In this document: piece by piece, positions 49,055 to 57,498 of the stretch
How positions within the stretch are numbered: the stretch's first letter is position 1
Layout: the number at the start of each line of letters is the position of its first letter
NCBI GenBank assembly: GCA_964537925.1
Contig: CAZICV010000002.1
Span: 124,001 to 188,000, forward strand
Origin: SLDF01 sp964537925
GTDB lineage: Bacteria > Bacteroidota > Bacteroidia > Chitinophagales > Saprospiraceae
Reading direction: 5' to 3'
DNA length: 64,000 nucleotides
The notes under the pieces: generated by a model
The model's input: the letters and a program-made list of their open reading frames with translations, nothing else
The model's database searches: none
What the model was told of the DNA's origin: nothing
Made by a program: the position numbers and the translations under genes

Positions 49055-51100
49055 TCAACGCAGGAGGGTCAGATCTCCTCTCTCTTGTATGGTAGCTCCG
49101 GTGGGCAATGTGAACAGGACAACATACACATAGACTTCGGGCGGGCATGCCTTACCACCGAAAGTACCGTCCCAGCCTTCGTTGTCCTTGGACTCGAAGA
49201 GCAACTGTCCCCAACGGCTGAAGATCCTGAAGTCCGATACCTGCAGGTTACCTTGCGTGATGATCCGGAACCTGTCGTTCACGCCATCGCCATTCGGTGA
49301 AAAAGCATTCGGTATATCATACGTTGGCTCTGAGGCGGTGATGACGAGCGTAGCTGTGACTGTACAGCCGTCGCTGGTGACATAAGACACTTCGGCTACA
49401 GTGGTCCGTTGTGACAGAGGCACGTTGCTGATCGATTTGCCTGTACCGGGGAACGTGTTGCCATTAATCTTCCAGGTATATACGATGCCTTCTCCAAGCT
49501 CCGGTATGGCTATGGCATTGAGTTCGACCAGGTCGCCGATATAGTGTTCACCTTCAGGTTCCACTTCGATGAAGAAGTTGGGGATAGGGAAAGTACGGAT
49601 CAGTACATTGGCGCTGGTCGGGCAGCCCTGATTTTCTCCGCTTACGGTGTATTGTGTCGTACTGTTGACAGTCGCTACCGGTGAGGCGCAGTCCGTACAG
49701 GAGAGGCCCTGAGGCGGCATCCAGGATATGTCTTTGACATCGTTGAGTATACGCAGTTGGACGGATTCGCCCGGACAGACGATCGTATCCGTGACATTGA
49801 GCTCGATGGAAGGCTGTTTGACGATGATCTCTATCGAGTCTCTGACCAGGCAGCCGCCGTTCGTCGTCGTACGTATATACCAGTTGGTCACGGTTGTCTC
49901 GATGACGAGATTGTAGAGGTACGGATCGGACTGCAGCGAGCCATCCTGCGGGCGCCACTCGTGTTCGATATCGGGGAAATAGAGGCCGTCATAGGTAGGT
50001 GAGAACAGCGTGATCAGCTCTCCCGGGCAATATTCATCCTTGGCCGGAATAGCCACGATAGGTTGCATCCCGGGCAACGAATCCACTTTCAGGAATACCG
50101 TATCGTATACGGTACATCCGTTGGCCTGGTAGCGGATATAGTAAAAGTTGGAATAGTCCGGCTTAGCCAGTACATCTGTACCTGTCAGCGAAGACAGTAC
50201 ACCGTCGTCAGGACCCCAGAGCAGGGTAGAAGGATCTCCGCTGATAGCAGCCGTCAGTTCTATACTGTCTCCCTGGCACAGCAGTATCGTATCAGTGGCA
50301 GGATTGATCCGGGCAAATATCGGGATCACGTTAATCGTCACGGAGAAGGTATCCTTGCATTGCTCGTCCAGGCTGCTGATGTAGAGCGTATAAGTAGTCG
50401 TGTCCTCCGGTGTGGCGACCGGATTCGGTACATTGACGGCGCTCAGGCCTTCTGCCGGTTCCCATCTGTAAAGTGTAGTGGCAGAGCCTGTAGCTGTGCC
50501 CAGCCGTACGGGAGAGCCCTGGCAGACCGTAGTATCCGAAGCGACCTGCGGAACGCCGAACTCAGAGATATTCAATTGGAGTGTATCAAACAGGGTACAA
50601 CCGCCAAGCTCATAAGCCAGGATGATCCGACCGTTGCGCGGGGCCGTGAGATCGGTCTGCAGACTATTGGGGTCAGCAATAGCCGACCCGGCAGCGATCC
50701 ATCGGATAGTTCCTCCTGCGGGCGATACATTGGCCGATACGCTGATCAGGACTCCTTCGCAGAGATTGTCAGCCCCGGAGTAGACGATATCCGCCGATCC
50801 CGTCACTACCTCGAGGTAGATAGAATCCCTGAAAGCCTCATCGCCTATGAGACCTTCCAGGTAGACATATCCCGAACTTACTGGTGTGCAGGTCACCGTG
50901 AGAGCGGAAGGATCATCGAACAAAGCCTCAGGGCTCCAGTTGACAGACTCCCCGGCGGAAGCCGAAAGCGTAACGGACTGCCCGGCGCAAACTGAGAGTG
51001 TATCCTGGTCGGGAATGATGTGTATATCGTCCTGTGCGTATGATGTGCAGAACAAAAAACCGAGACATATAGAAAGTATCGTAGAAGTCGTACGCGGCAT
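49055..51100 (-). CDS. Secreted protein with T9SS type B (CHU_C) sorting domain
   Basis: The ATG at 51100 (the frame opens two codons earlier at a TTG) gives 681 residues. Signal peptide to about residue 22 (ILSICLGFLFCTSYAQ). The body is a chain of PKD/Ig-like repeats of ~90 residues, each with a paired-Cys pattern (DTLSVCAGQSVTLSA, DTTVCQGSPVRLGTA, DTILLCQGDSIELTA, DTIVCPGESVQLRIL). The end is the CHU_C domain: IPNAFSPNGDGVNDRF and IFSRWGQLLFES. It is surface-exposed through type IX secretion; adhesion or gliding is inferred. The decayed segment just downstream may be a relative. Confidence 0.9.
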   Translation of the reverse strand: MPRTTSTILSICLGFLFCTSYAQDDIHIIPDQDTLSVCAGQSVTLSASAGESVNWSPEALFDDPSALTVTCTPVSSGYVYLEGLIGDEAFRDSIYLEVVTGSADIVYSGADNLCEGVLISVSANVSPAGGTIRWIAAGSAIADPNSLQTDLTAPRNGRIILAYELGGCTLFDTLQLNISEFGVPQVASDTTVCQGSPVRLGTATGSATTLYRWEPAEGLSAVNVPNPVATPEDTTTYTLYISSLDEQCKDTFSVTINVIPIFARINPATDTILLCQGDSIELTAAISGDPSTLLWGPDDGVLSSLTGTDVLAKPDYSNFYYIRYQANGCTVYDTVFLKVDSLPGMQPIVAIPAKDEYCPGELITLFSPTYDGLYFPDIEHEWRPQDGSLQSDPYLYNLVIETTVTNWYIRTTTNGGCLVRDSIEIIVKQPSIELNVTDTIVCPGESVQLRILNDVKDISWMPPQGLSCTDCASPVATVNSTTQYTVSGENQGCPTSANVLIRTFPIPNFFIEVEPEGEHYIGDLVELNAIAIPELGEGIVYTWKINGNTFPGTGKSISNVPLSQRTTVAEVSYVTSDGCTVTATLVITASEPTYDIPNAFSPNGDGVNDRFRIITQGNLQVSDFRIFSRWGQLLFESKDNEGWDGTFGGKACPPEVYVYVVLFTLPTGATIQERGDLTLLR

Positions 51101-51159
51101 ATACAAGTCTATTTCTGCTAAAAAACGGTGGTAAAATAAGGATTATTACCCGATAATCA

Positions 51160-51564
51160 CTAATTGCATTGCCCGAGCCTGGCTTTCGTCTGCGGTAAGG
51201 TTGTCTCTCCGAGGGCGTTTCCCCAGGCCTGGTTGATATAGTTGATGATATTCGTTATCTCTACCTCATTGAGGTTTTTGATCCCTTCCATAGGCTGGTC
51301 ATATACTTTACCTTTTACCGTGATGGTATCCCGCAGCCCGTGACGGATAATGCAGGGCAGCAGTTCCTGGTGTGCCTGCAGATAGTCGGATCCGGCCAGC
51401 GGAGGGTAGAGCGCAGCCAGGCCGTTGCCATCGGGCATGTGACAGTTGGCGCAGTGTATATCATACAGTCGTTTGCCCTGCACATAGGTATTGCCCGCGC
51501 AGGCGGGCCAGAGCAGCAGGGCCGCACACATGCAGGCCGACACAGCCAGATGGTATCTATTCAT
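51160..51564 (-). CDS. c-type cytochrome lipoprotein
   Basis: The ATG at 51564 gives 134 residues with a signal ending in LLLWPAC, read as a lipobox. One haem site is seen: HCANCHMPDGNGL (CxxCH), and the methionine ligand is probably the Met of YDQPMEGIKNL. The domain is a class I cytochrome c (EITNIINYINQAWG at the C-terminus). It overlaps the SCO gene by 8 bases and is last in the ChaN-lipoprotein-SCO-cytochrome operon. It may carry electrons in a periplasmic copper or haem redox process. Confidence 0.92.
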   Translation of the reverse strand: MNRYHLAVSACMCAALLLWPACAGNTYVQGKRLYDIHCANCHMPDGNGLAALYPPLAGSDYLQAHQELLPCIIRHGLRDTITVKGKVYDQPMEGIKNLNEVEITNIINYINQAWGNALGETTLPQTKARLGQCN

Positions 51565-52168
51565 CCAGCAGCGTTTGGATATCGCCCATGAACTTGTCCA
51601 CAGCTTCCGGGTCCGTGCCGTCACAGAATGCACGGATATGGCGGTCGCGGTCTATCAGGATGATATAACCGCTGTGGTCATACCCACCCGGTGCATCTGC
51701 GTCCTCGAGCGCTACGCTGAAGTAATCCTTTGCTATCCTGAATAACGCTGCTTTGTCGCCTGTCACCAGGTGCCAGCGTTCGCTGCTGATGCCGATCTTG
51801 TCCGCATACCTGCGCAACACCGGTACAGAGTCCCTTTTGGTATCGATCGAATGAGAGATGAACTTAAGGGACGGCTCGGCGGCAAAACGCTCGTATATGC
51901 GCAGCATCTGCGCTTTTACTTTGGGACAGATGGTCGGGCAGGATGTAAAGAAAAAATCAGCTATGTAAATACCCTCTGCAAAAGTCGCATTGGTGATCGT
52001 GGCGCTGTCCTGGTCGGTGAAGCTGAAATCCGGGATGCGGTGATAGAGCGTGTCTCCCTCTACGACCTGTGTCTCGCCGTACCTGGGAAGTGTACGGTTG
52101 CCCTGGCTGCAGGCGGAAAGAAAAACGGCCGCAGCCAGTAAGTATTGCAGGAGTATGCGTTGGGGCAT
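51557..52168 (-). CDS. SCO1/SenC-family copper-binding lipoprotein
   Basis: 203 residues with a lipoprotein signal (AAAVFLSACSQGN). The thioredoxin-like fold shows the copper site FFTSCPTICPKVKAQM (CxxxC) and the distal His in GGYDHSGYIILID; all three ligands are present. SCO proteins deliver copper to the CuA site of cytochrome oxidase or act as thiol reductants. It begins 4 bases after the small lipoprotein gene and overlaps the cytochrome c start. No oxidase subunit is within the window. Confidence 0.94.
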   Translation of the reverse strand: MPQRILLQYLLAAAVFLSACSQGNRTLPRYGETQVVEGDTLYHRIPDFSFTDQDSATITNATFAEGIYIADFFFTSCPTICPKVKAQMLRIYERFAAEPSLKFISHSIDTKRDSVPVLRRYADKIGISSERWHLVTGDKAALFRIAKDYFSVALEDADAPGGYDHSGYIILIDRDRHIRAFCDGTDPEAVDKFMGDIQTLLDE

Positions 52169-52172
52169 GTCG

Positions 52173-52616
52173 CTAGTTGAAGGGCTTTTGCGAAAGCAGG
52201 TTGGCAGAGGCCTCGATACTGCGCAACATGACGTCCCGCACGGTCGAGATACTATCCTTTTGTTCGTTGAGGTAGAGCAGCTGACTGCCGGCGTCGTTGA
52301 GTTGCCCGTACCGGTCGCTGAAATTGTGCATCCAATCCCACATGCGGTCCTCTGCTTCGGAAAGCGCTATGAGATTTTTCCGCAACTGATCCAGGTATTC
52401 CGGGTGTGCCTCGTGCCAGGCCGAGTCCAGCAGGAACCCATTGGTCTTGTCCTTCTGCGATTGGATATCTGCCATCTTTGGCATCACGTCGTCATGGATT
52501 TCCATGACTTCCGCGTAGAGGTCCTTGACCTGTTGCTCTTTCTGGACGGCCTGGTTGTTGCAGGCTGTAAAGAGGGTGGCGGCGGTCAGAAATGTAATGA
52601 TTGTCTTGTAACTCAT
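52173..52616 (-). CDS. Small lipoprotein of unknown function
   Basis: 147 residues with a lipoprotein signal (TFLTAATLFTAC). The mature part is mostly helical, acidic and rich in Met, Asp, Glu and Gln: VKDLYAEVMEIHDDVMPKM, AEDRMWDWMHNFSDRY and a final SIEASANLLSQ. Several Met and His residues might bind metal. It sits between ChaN-like (11 bases) and SCO (4 bases) genes, so a part in haem or copper handling is suggested by position only. Confidence 0.8.
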   Translation of the reverse strand: MSYKTIITFLTAATLFTACNNQAVQKEQQVKDLYAEVMEIHDDVMPKMADIQSQKDKTNGFLLDSAWHEAHPEYLDQLRKNLIALSEAEDRMWDWMHNFSDRYGQLNDAGSQLLYLNEQKDSISTVRDVMLRSIEASANLLSQKPFN

Positions 52617-52627
52617 CTTGTCGTACG

Positions 52628-53497
52628 TCAGAAACTTTTAATCATGGTAGATGGCAGGCAGAGTATGATATCGCCTTTGTTTTTGTTTTCTTCCGAGAGC
52701 TTGTCCAGGTCATCCTGTACGACGGTGGTCAGTACGACGGATCTCAGCCCAGGCTTGTAGCGCTCGAGATAGTAAAGTATGCCCTCCCTGTAGTCGCTGT
52801 GATAGGCGCCATTGAGGTGGACAAACAAAAAGCCGTCCTGGCGGAACCTCGAAATGCGGTAAGCCATGGAAGCATCGCGAAGCGCCTGGGCGCGCGCTAT
52901 ATTCTCGCCGCTGCCGTGCCCGCCGCCCATATCCATCATCTTGGCATAGCAGGGGACGGTCAGGTCGAAATGGATCGGGTAGGGAGGCAGGAAAGCCCTG
53001 GCTTCCGGAGAGAGCTTGTCAAGCAGTTCGGGGCCTTTCAGGTAAAGTGCATTGACATAGCGGCCAGGCGCGTTGGTCGCTATGAAACGAAGCTGTTTCT
53101 CACGGGCAAACTCCAGTATAGCTTTGTAGTCTGTCTGGTAGTTTTTCCAGAGACGAGCTTCTTCCTCGAATTTCTTGCGGGTGATCAGATCATTGAAGTA
53201 CTCGTCCATAAGTACTTGGTTGTCAGATTCAAACATCTCTGCGCCGACGGTGATTTTACCCTTGTTGCGTTCATAGAGATCGCGTACAAGTTCCAACTGC
53301 AGCCAGTGGCAAATCGCCTGGTCATGCAGTTCGCCGAGGAACAGCAGGTCCGCATCGGCGGCTTTTTTTAGTATCTCTTCATAGCTAATTGTCTTACCTT
53401 CGCCCGTGAACAGGGCGTATGCGGGTTTTTGCGCTTCTGCGCGCGGCTGCAACAGGCTTAGACAAGTGAAGGCCAGCAGTATATGATTAAGTGTCAT
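52628..53497 (-). CDS. ChaN-family haem-binding protein
   Basis: 289 residues with a signal peptide (ILLAFTCLSLLQPRAEAQ). The ChaN/DUF399 signature is ADLLFLGELHDQAICHWLQ (a GEXHD motif), then ITVGAEMFESDNQVLMDEYF, and the C-terminal HLNGAYHSDYREGI. Campylobacter ChaN binds a pair of cofacial haems and Bacteroidota relatives are exported. First gene of the four-gene operon. It diverges from the cryptochrome gene across 114 bases. Confidence 0.88.
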   Translation of the reverse strand: MTLNHILLAFTCLSLLQPRAEAQKPAYALFTGEGKTISYEEILKKAADADLLFLGELHDQAICHWLQLELVRDLYERNKGKITVGAEMFESDNQVLMDEYFNDLITRKKFEEEARLWKNYQTDYKAILEFAREKQLRFIATNAPGRYVNALYLKGPELLDKLSPEARAFLPPYPIHFDLTVPCYAKMMDMGGGHGSGENIARAQALRDASMAYRISRFRQDGFLFVHLNGAYHSDYREGILYYLERYKPGLRSVVLTTVVQDDLDKLSEENKNKGDIILCLPSTMIKSF

Positions 53498-53611
53498 TAT
53501 CGGGCAGGAATTAGGGCTTTAATGGTCGCCTTCGGTTTTCCTATCAACCAAGCAAGGCGGCCAGGTGTTTAAAGATTTGCAAAGGCAGCCCAAAATTAGT
53601 CATTTTTCGAT

Positions 53612-55039
53612 ATGAGCAATAGGAGAGCGATTGTATGGTTCCGGCAAGATCTCCGTCTGCACGACAATGAAGCGCTGACGCAGGCCTTGCGTACACATGA
53701 TGAGATAATACCGGTTTATATTTTCGATGAACGACAGTTCTTCGGATCGACAACGGGTGGGTTTGCCAAGACGGGCAGGTATCGCGCCCGTTTCATACTG
53801 GAGTCTGTGCAGGCGCTCAGAACGCGTTTCAGGGAGTTGGGCCTCGATCTCTATATACGCATTGGCAAGCCGGAATTGATCATCGCCGGACTGGCGCAGC
53901 AGGTGAAGAGTCATTGTGTCTACTGCAACCGCGAGCGCACGGCAGAGGAAAGCTATGTGCAGAACGAACTTGAGCGCCGGCTTTGGGCGCTTGGACAGGA
54001 GATGCGGTTTTTCCGGGGCAAGATGCTCCTGTATACAGCCGATCTCCCGTTTCCCGTGGCACAGACACCCGATTCATTCACCCAGTTTCGCAAGGAGGTC
54101 GAACATGTCGTACATATCCGTCAGCCCTTGCCGGCCCCTGAAGAAGCGCTGCCGCAACCAGATATTACGCTGGACTATGGCGATATGCCTTCGCTCCGGG
54201 AGCTGGGCCACGAAGATTTTGACGCCGACCCACGCTCGGTATTTCTCTTGCAGGGAGGAGAGGCCGCAGGCCTGGACAGGCTGCGCTACTACCTCTGGAC
54301 CAGTGGTGCGGTCAGGACATACAAGGACTCCAGGGACAGGTTCCTGGACCCGGATCACTCCTCAAAGTTTTCCGCTTACCTGGCACAAGGCTGTCTGTCG
54401 CCCAAGCTGATCTACCACGAGATCAGGAAGTATGAAGCCGAAATAGGCGCGAACGAATCGACTTACTGCCTGATATTTGAGCTTTTCTGGCGTGATTTTT
54501 ACCGATTCATGGCCAAAAAACACGGGAGCAAGATCTTCCAGCCCTCAGGTATCGGCGGCGTCCCGGTACCTGGTCTGACTGACGATATGGCTGCACTGCA
54601 GGCCTGGACGGAAGGACGGACAGGTGTACCTTTTGTCGATGCCCATATGCTGGAACTGAAAGCTACCGGCTTCATGTCGAGCCGGGGACGGCTCAACGTC
54701 GCCTCCTACCTGGTCCGTGACCTCAAGGTCAACTGGCAGCTTGGCGCCGAATACTTCGAGTCGATGCTGGTGGACTACGACCCGTGCAGCAACTGGGGCA
54801 ACTGGAACCATGTGGCGGGCGCCGGGCTCGAACAGCGGCAGGAGAGAGGTATGGGGGTACTCAGCCAGGCCCGGAGGTTTGATCCGGACGGGACTTTTGT
54901 TAAGACCTGGCTGCCTGAACTCACACTTGTCCCCGAACAGTATATCCATCAGCCCGAACAGATGCCGGCATCCGTGCTTGCAGGGGCTACGCTTGACTAT
55001 CCGAGGCCGCTGGTACAAGATGCCGGATGCTGTAACTGA
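53612..55039 (+). CDS. Cryptochrome DASH
   Basis: 475 residues. The N-terminal photolyase domain starts RAIVWFRQDLRLHDNEALTQ; the FAD domain has STYCLIFELFWRDFYRFMA, GVPFVDAHMLELKATGFM, SSRGRLNVASYLVRDL (in the DASH form SxRGRxNVAS), DYDPCSNWGNWNHVAGAG and FDPDGTFVKTWLPEL. CRY-DASH proteins repair cyclobutane pyrimidine dimers in single-stranded DNA and may act as light sensors. It has its own promoter region; its 3' end converges with the GNAT gene. Confidence 0.94.
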   Translation: MSNRRAIVWFRQDLRLHDNEALTQALRTHDEIIPVYIFDERQFFGSTTGGFAKTGRYRARFILESVQALRTRFRELGLDLYIRIGKPELIIAGLAQQVKSHCVYCNRERTAEESYVQNELERRLWALGQEMRFFRGKMLLYTADLPFPVAQTPDSFTQFRKEVEHVVHIRQPLPAPEEALPQPDITLDYGDMPSLRELGHEDFDADPRSVFLLQGGEAAGLDRLRYYLWTSGAVRTYKDSRDRFLDPDHSSKFSAYLAQGCLSPKLIYHEIRKYEAEIGANESTYCLIFELFWRDFYRFMAKKHGSKIFQPSGIGGVPVPGLTDDMAALQAWTEGRTGVPFVDAHMLELKATGFMSSRGRLNVASYLVRDLKVNWQLGAEYFESMLVDYDPCSNWGNWNHVAGAGLEQRQERGMGVLSQARRFDPDGTFVKTWLPELTLVPEQYIHQPEQMPASVLAGATLDYPRPLVQDAGCCN

Positions 55040-55064
55040 GTGCTGGTCCGGGTCCTGGCGACAT

Positions 55065-55598
55065 TTACCTGTACAGTGGGTTGCTTTCATACATGGACCG
55101 CGTGATCTCGAGCAACAGGCCTTCATGGCCGTCAAAATCAACCGGCGCTTTGAATACGAGGCCTATCTTTTGCAGTACCCTTACGGATGCTATGTTTTCC
55201 GTGCGGGCCCGCCCTACGATGCGGTCCATCCCGATGTGTTCAAAACCCCACCCGATGCAAGCGAGCGCCGTTTCGGAAGCGAACCCCTGGTTCCAGTATC
55301 TTCTCAGGAAGCGGAATCCGATGTCGTATTCGTCCACTGACTCCGTGTACTTGAGCCCGCACCACCCAATGAAAGTATTACTTTCCCTAAAGATGACGGC
55401 CAGCCTGCCTGTGCCGAACCGCCGGTATTGGTCATATCCGGCCAGGAACAGTTCGGCCTCTGCCACGTCCTTGAAAGGATTGTCTCCCGTATATCTCAGG
55501 GCCTCTTTATCCTGGTTGAGTGCATAGAGATCAGCCGCATCTCCCGGTACGAGAGGGCGGAGAAATGTGCGGTCCGTTTCTATATAGATCAAGCTCAT
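55065..55598 (-). CDS. GNAT N-acetyltransferase, RimJ/RimL-like
   Basis: 177 residues with the RimJ/RimL pattern: TDRTFLRPLVPGDAADLYAL at the start, FIGWCGLKY, YDIGFRFLRRYWNQGFASET (acetyl-CoA-binding loop with a GFASEA-like turn), and RIVGRARTENIASVRVLQKI followed by GLV. Such enzymes acetylate ribosomal protein N-termini or small molecules. It lies 35 bases after miaE; these two may share a transcript. Confidence 0.9.
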   Translation of the reverse strand: MSLIYIETDRTFLRPLVPGDAADLYALNQDKEALRYTGDNPFKDVAEAELFLAGYDQYRRFGTGRLAVIFRESNTFIGWCGLKYTESVDEYDIGFRFLRRYWNQGFASETALACIGWGFEHIGMDRIVGRARTENIASVRVLQKIGLVFKAPVDFDGHEGLLLEITRSMYESNPLYR

Positions 55599-55633
55599 AT
55601 GGTATATGTAGGAGTGCGTCCGGGTCAGCCGGG

Positions 55634-56215
55634 TCAGTGCATCCGGTCTCCTCTCAGCGCCAGTTCGGCCATGAGATCTGACTCAAACTGCAGGTAATCC
55701 TGCCATCGCTGGTTGGCCTTGTCGGCGCCGCCGTACAATCTGGCCAGGTCTATGAACATCCGGTAGTGCCCTGCCTCTGCCACCATGAACTTGTGGTAAA
55801 ACTCCTGCAGCCCTTCATCGGCGAGATGCAGGGAGAGGAGCCTGAATCGCTCGCAGCTTCGGGCCTCGATGAGTGCGCAGATCAGCAGTTTTTCCACAAG
55901 ACCCTCGTCGCGGCCGCCGCCTTTGCGCTGGAAGCCCAGGAGCCCGTTCACGTATTCGTCCCTGCGCTGCTTGCCGAGGCGGAGTCCTCTTTTTTTCAAC
56001 TCGCCCAGGACCATCCTGAAGTGCCCCCATTCTTCAGTGACGACCGGAGCCAGCTCGTCGACGAGTTCTGATTTGTCCGGGTACTGCTGAATGAGCGAGA
56101 TACAGGAAGTCGCAGCCTTTTGCTCACAGTAGGCATGATCCGTCAGGATATCTTCCAGTTGCATCTCTGCAAGACCGACCCATCTGGGATCGGTAGGGAG
56201 TTTGAGTCCGAGCAT
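55634..56215 (-). CDS. miaE: tRNA-(ms2io6A37)-hydroxylase
   Basis: 193 residues of the MiaE ferritin-like diiron family. Metal ligands appear as EDILTDHAYCEQKAATS (Glu...His), TEEWGHFRMVLGEL (ExxH), the EARSCERF helix and VAEAGHYRMFIDLARLYG (ExxH). It hydroxylates the isopentenyl group of ms2i6A37 in tRNAs that read UNN codons. MiaA and MiaB are not within the window. The length and all iron-ligand pairs are intact. Confidence 0.93.
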   Translation of the reverse strand: MLGLKLPTDPRWVGLAEMQLEDILTDHAYCEQKAATSCISLIQQYPDKSELVDELAPVVTEEWGHFRMVLGELKKRGLRLGKQRRDEYVNGLLGFQRKGGGRDEGLVEKLLICALIEARSCERFRLLSLHLADEGLQEFYHKFMVAEAGHYRMFIDLARLYGGADKANQRWQDYLQFESDLMAELALRGDRMH

Positions 56216-56253
56216 ATTTCAGCGTATTGATATCCGGGGTGTTCTGCCAGGCG

Positions 56254-57408
56254 TCATCGCAGCCTTTCGAGACTTGTCAACTGGTCTATGAGGAACCTCA
56301 CATCGTAGATCTCATAGTCTTCATAGCCGGTAGTCCAGATCAGCCGGGCTTTGTCCGCCTCGTATTTTTTCAGCAGTTTCTGTTGTTCCTTGTTCAGTCC
56401 GTACTGGACACGGTAGAGTGTAGTATTCTGGCCTGGGTCCACGTATCCTGCGTCGAAGGAGTTGCAGACCAGGGAGAGGTTTTCGCCGTTGAGCAGGCGA
56501 AGCATCAGCACGGATCCCTGCTGTATAGCTCCGTACTCTCTGCGCGCATTGGCAGATATGAACCGGATATCGAGGTTGAGGTATACGTTGGTCCCGAGCA
56601 GACTGAGGTATGCTTTACAGGTCATATACTGTTCAGACCGGAGCATGGGCCTGAGTTTGGGATCCGTATGTGTGAAAAATATTCCGGGTTCCAGGTCTGT
56701 GCGCTTGCGACGGCTGAACTCATCGACCGTCACGGATTGAGCGCTGAATACGCGTTCCGGGGGGGCGGCCATCAGGTCTTTCCGTGCGGGGAACCGGGCG
56801 GAGGCGGTCTTGCCCGACGAGGGTAGCTCTACATACTTCAACGCCTGATCCTGGCCGGACGTAGCAGTGGCGTTTTTATCTGCATCGGTCTCCTTTGTCG
56901 GGGCGGGTCTTATGCCGGCTTCCGCCAGCGATTGCTTCAGTTGTGTTTCTTCATTGATCTTCTGATCCAGCAAGCGGGCCAACTCTTCGATCTCGATAGT
57001 GGGGATGGAGGGATCCTGCGAAAACTTCCTGTATTTGTTTTCGAGCTTTACTCTTTCGGCCGTCACTTCTTCCAATTGCAGCTGAAGGGTGCTGAGCCTT
57101 TTCCTGGATTCCGAAGCTGTGTTCTTTTTACCGGAACGCTTGTTTTTTTTGTCCTTGGCTTCCGCCGGTATTTCAAAAGGGGAATCCTCGTGGTCATCTT
57201 CGAGCAGAAACCCGGCTGCTTTGTTCACCAGTACGGAATCGGCAGCCTGGTAGGGACGCCAGGAGCCGTCGGGGAAGACGACGATGCGTTCGCCTTTCTC
57301 GTTGACTTTTACTTCCTGCGCATGGAGCGCAGGCTCTGCTGCTGTCAGCAAGAAAGCAACAGACAGAAATGATAAAATCTCGCTAAATTGCAGGTGTTTT
57401 AAGAACAT
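56254..57408 (-). CDS. Exported coiled-coil protein of unknown function
   Basis: The ATG at 57408 gives 384 residues starting with a signal peptide (EILSFLSVAFLLTAAEPALHA then Q); the frame's first ATG at 57462 would place 18 polar residues ahead of it. Next comes a short segment EKGERIVVFPDGSWRPYQ, common at the start of Bacteroidota exported proteins, a basic linker, a coiled coil around residues 105-165 (STLQLQLEEVTAERVKLENK), and a C-terminal domain of about 200 residues with many beta-strands that I do not recognise. It stands alone. Confidence 0.75.
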   Translation of the reverse strand: MFLKHLQFSEILSFLSVAFLLTAAEPALHAQEVKVNEKGERIVVFPDGSWRPYQAADSVLVNKAAGFLLEDDHEDSPFEIPAEAKDKKNKRSGKKNTASESRKRLSTLQLQLEEVTAERVKLENKYRKFSQDPSIPTIEIEELARLLDQKINEETQLKQSLAEAGIRPAPTKETDADKNATATSGQDQALKYVELPSSGKTASARFPARKDLMAAPPERVFSAQSVTVDEFSRRKRTDLEPGIFFTHTDPKLRPMLRSEQYMTCKAYLSLLGTNVYLNLDIRFISANARREYGAIQQGSVLMLRLLNGENLSLVCNSFDAGYVDPGQNTTLYRVQYGLNKEQQKLLKKYEADKARLIWTTGYEDYEIYDVRFLIDQLTSLERLR

Positions 57409-57498
57409 CTTGCTTGAGGACTTGGGTACAAAATTACGGGTTCCGGGCGACTTGCTCTTCATCTCATATCTTAACTAACGCAAAATCTGCTTTTATCT

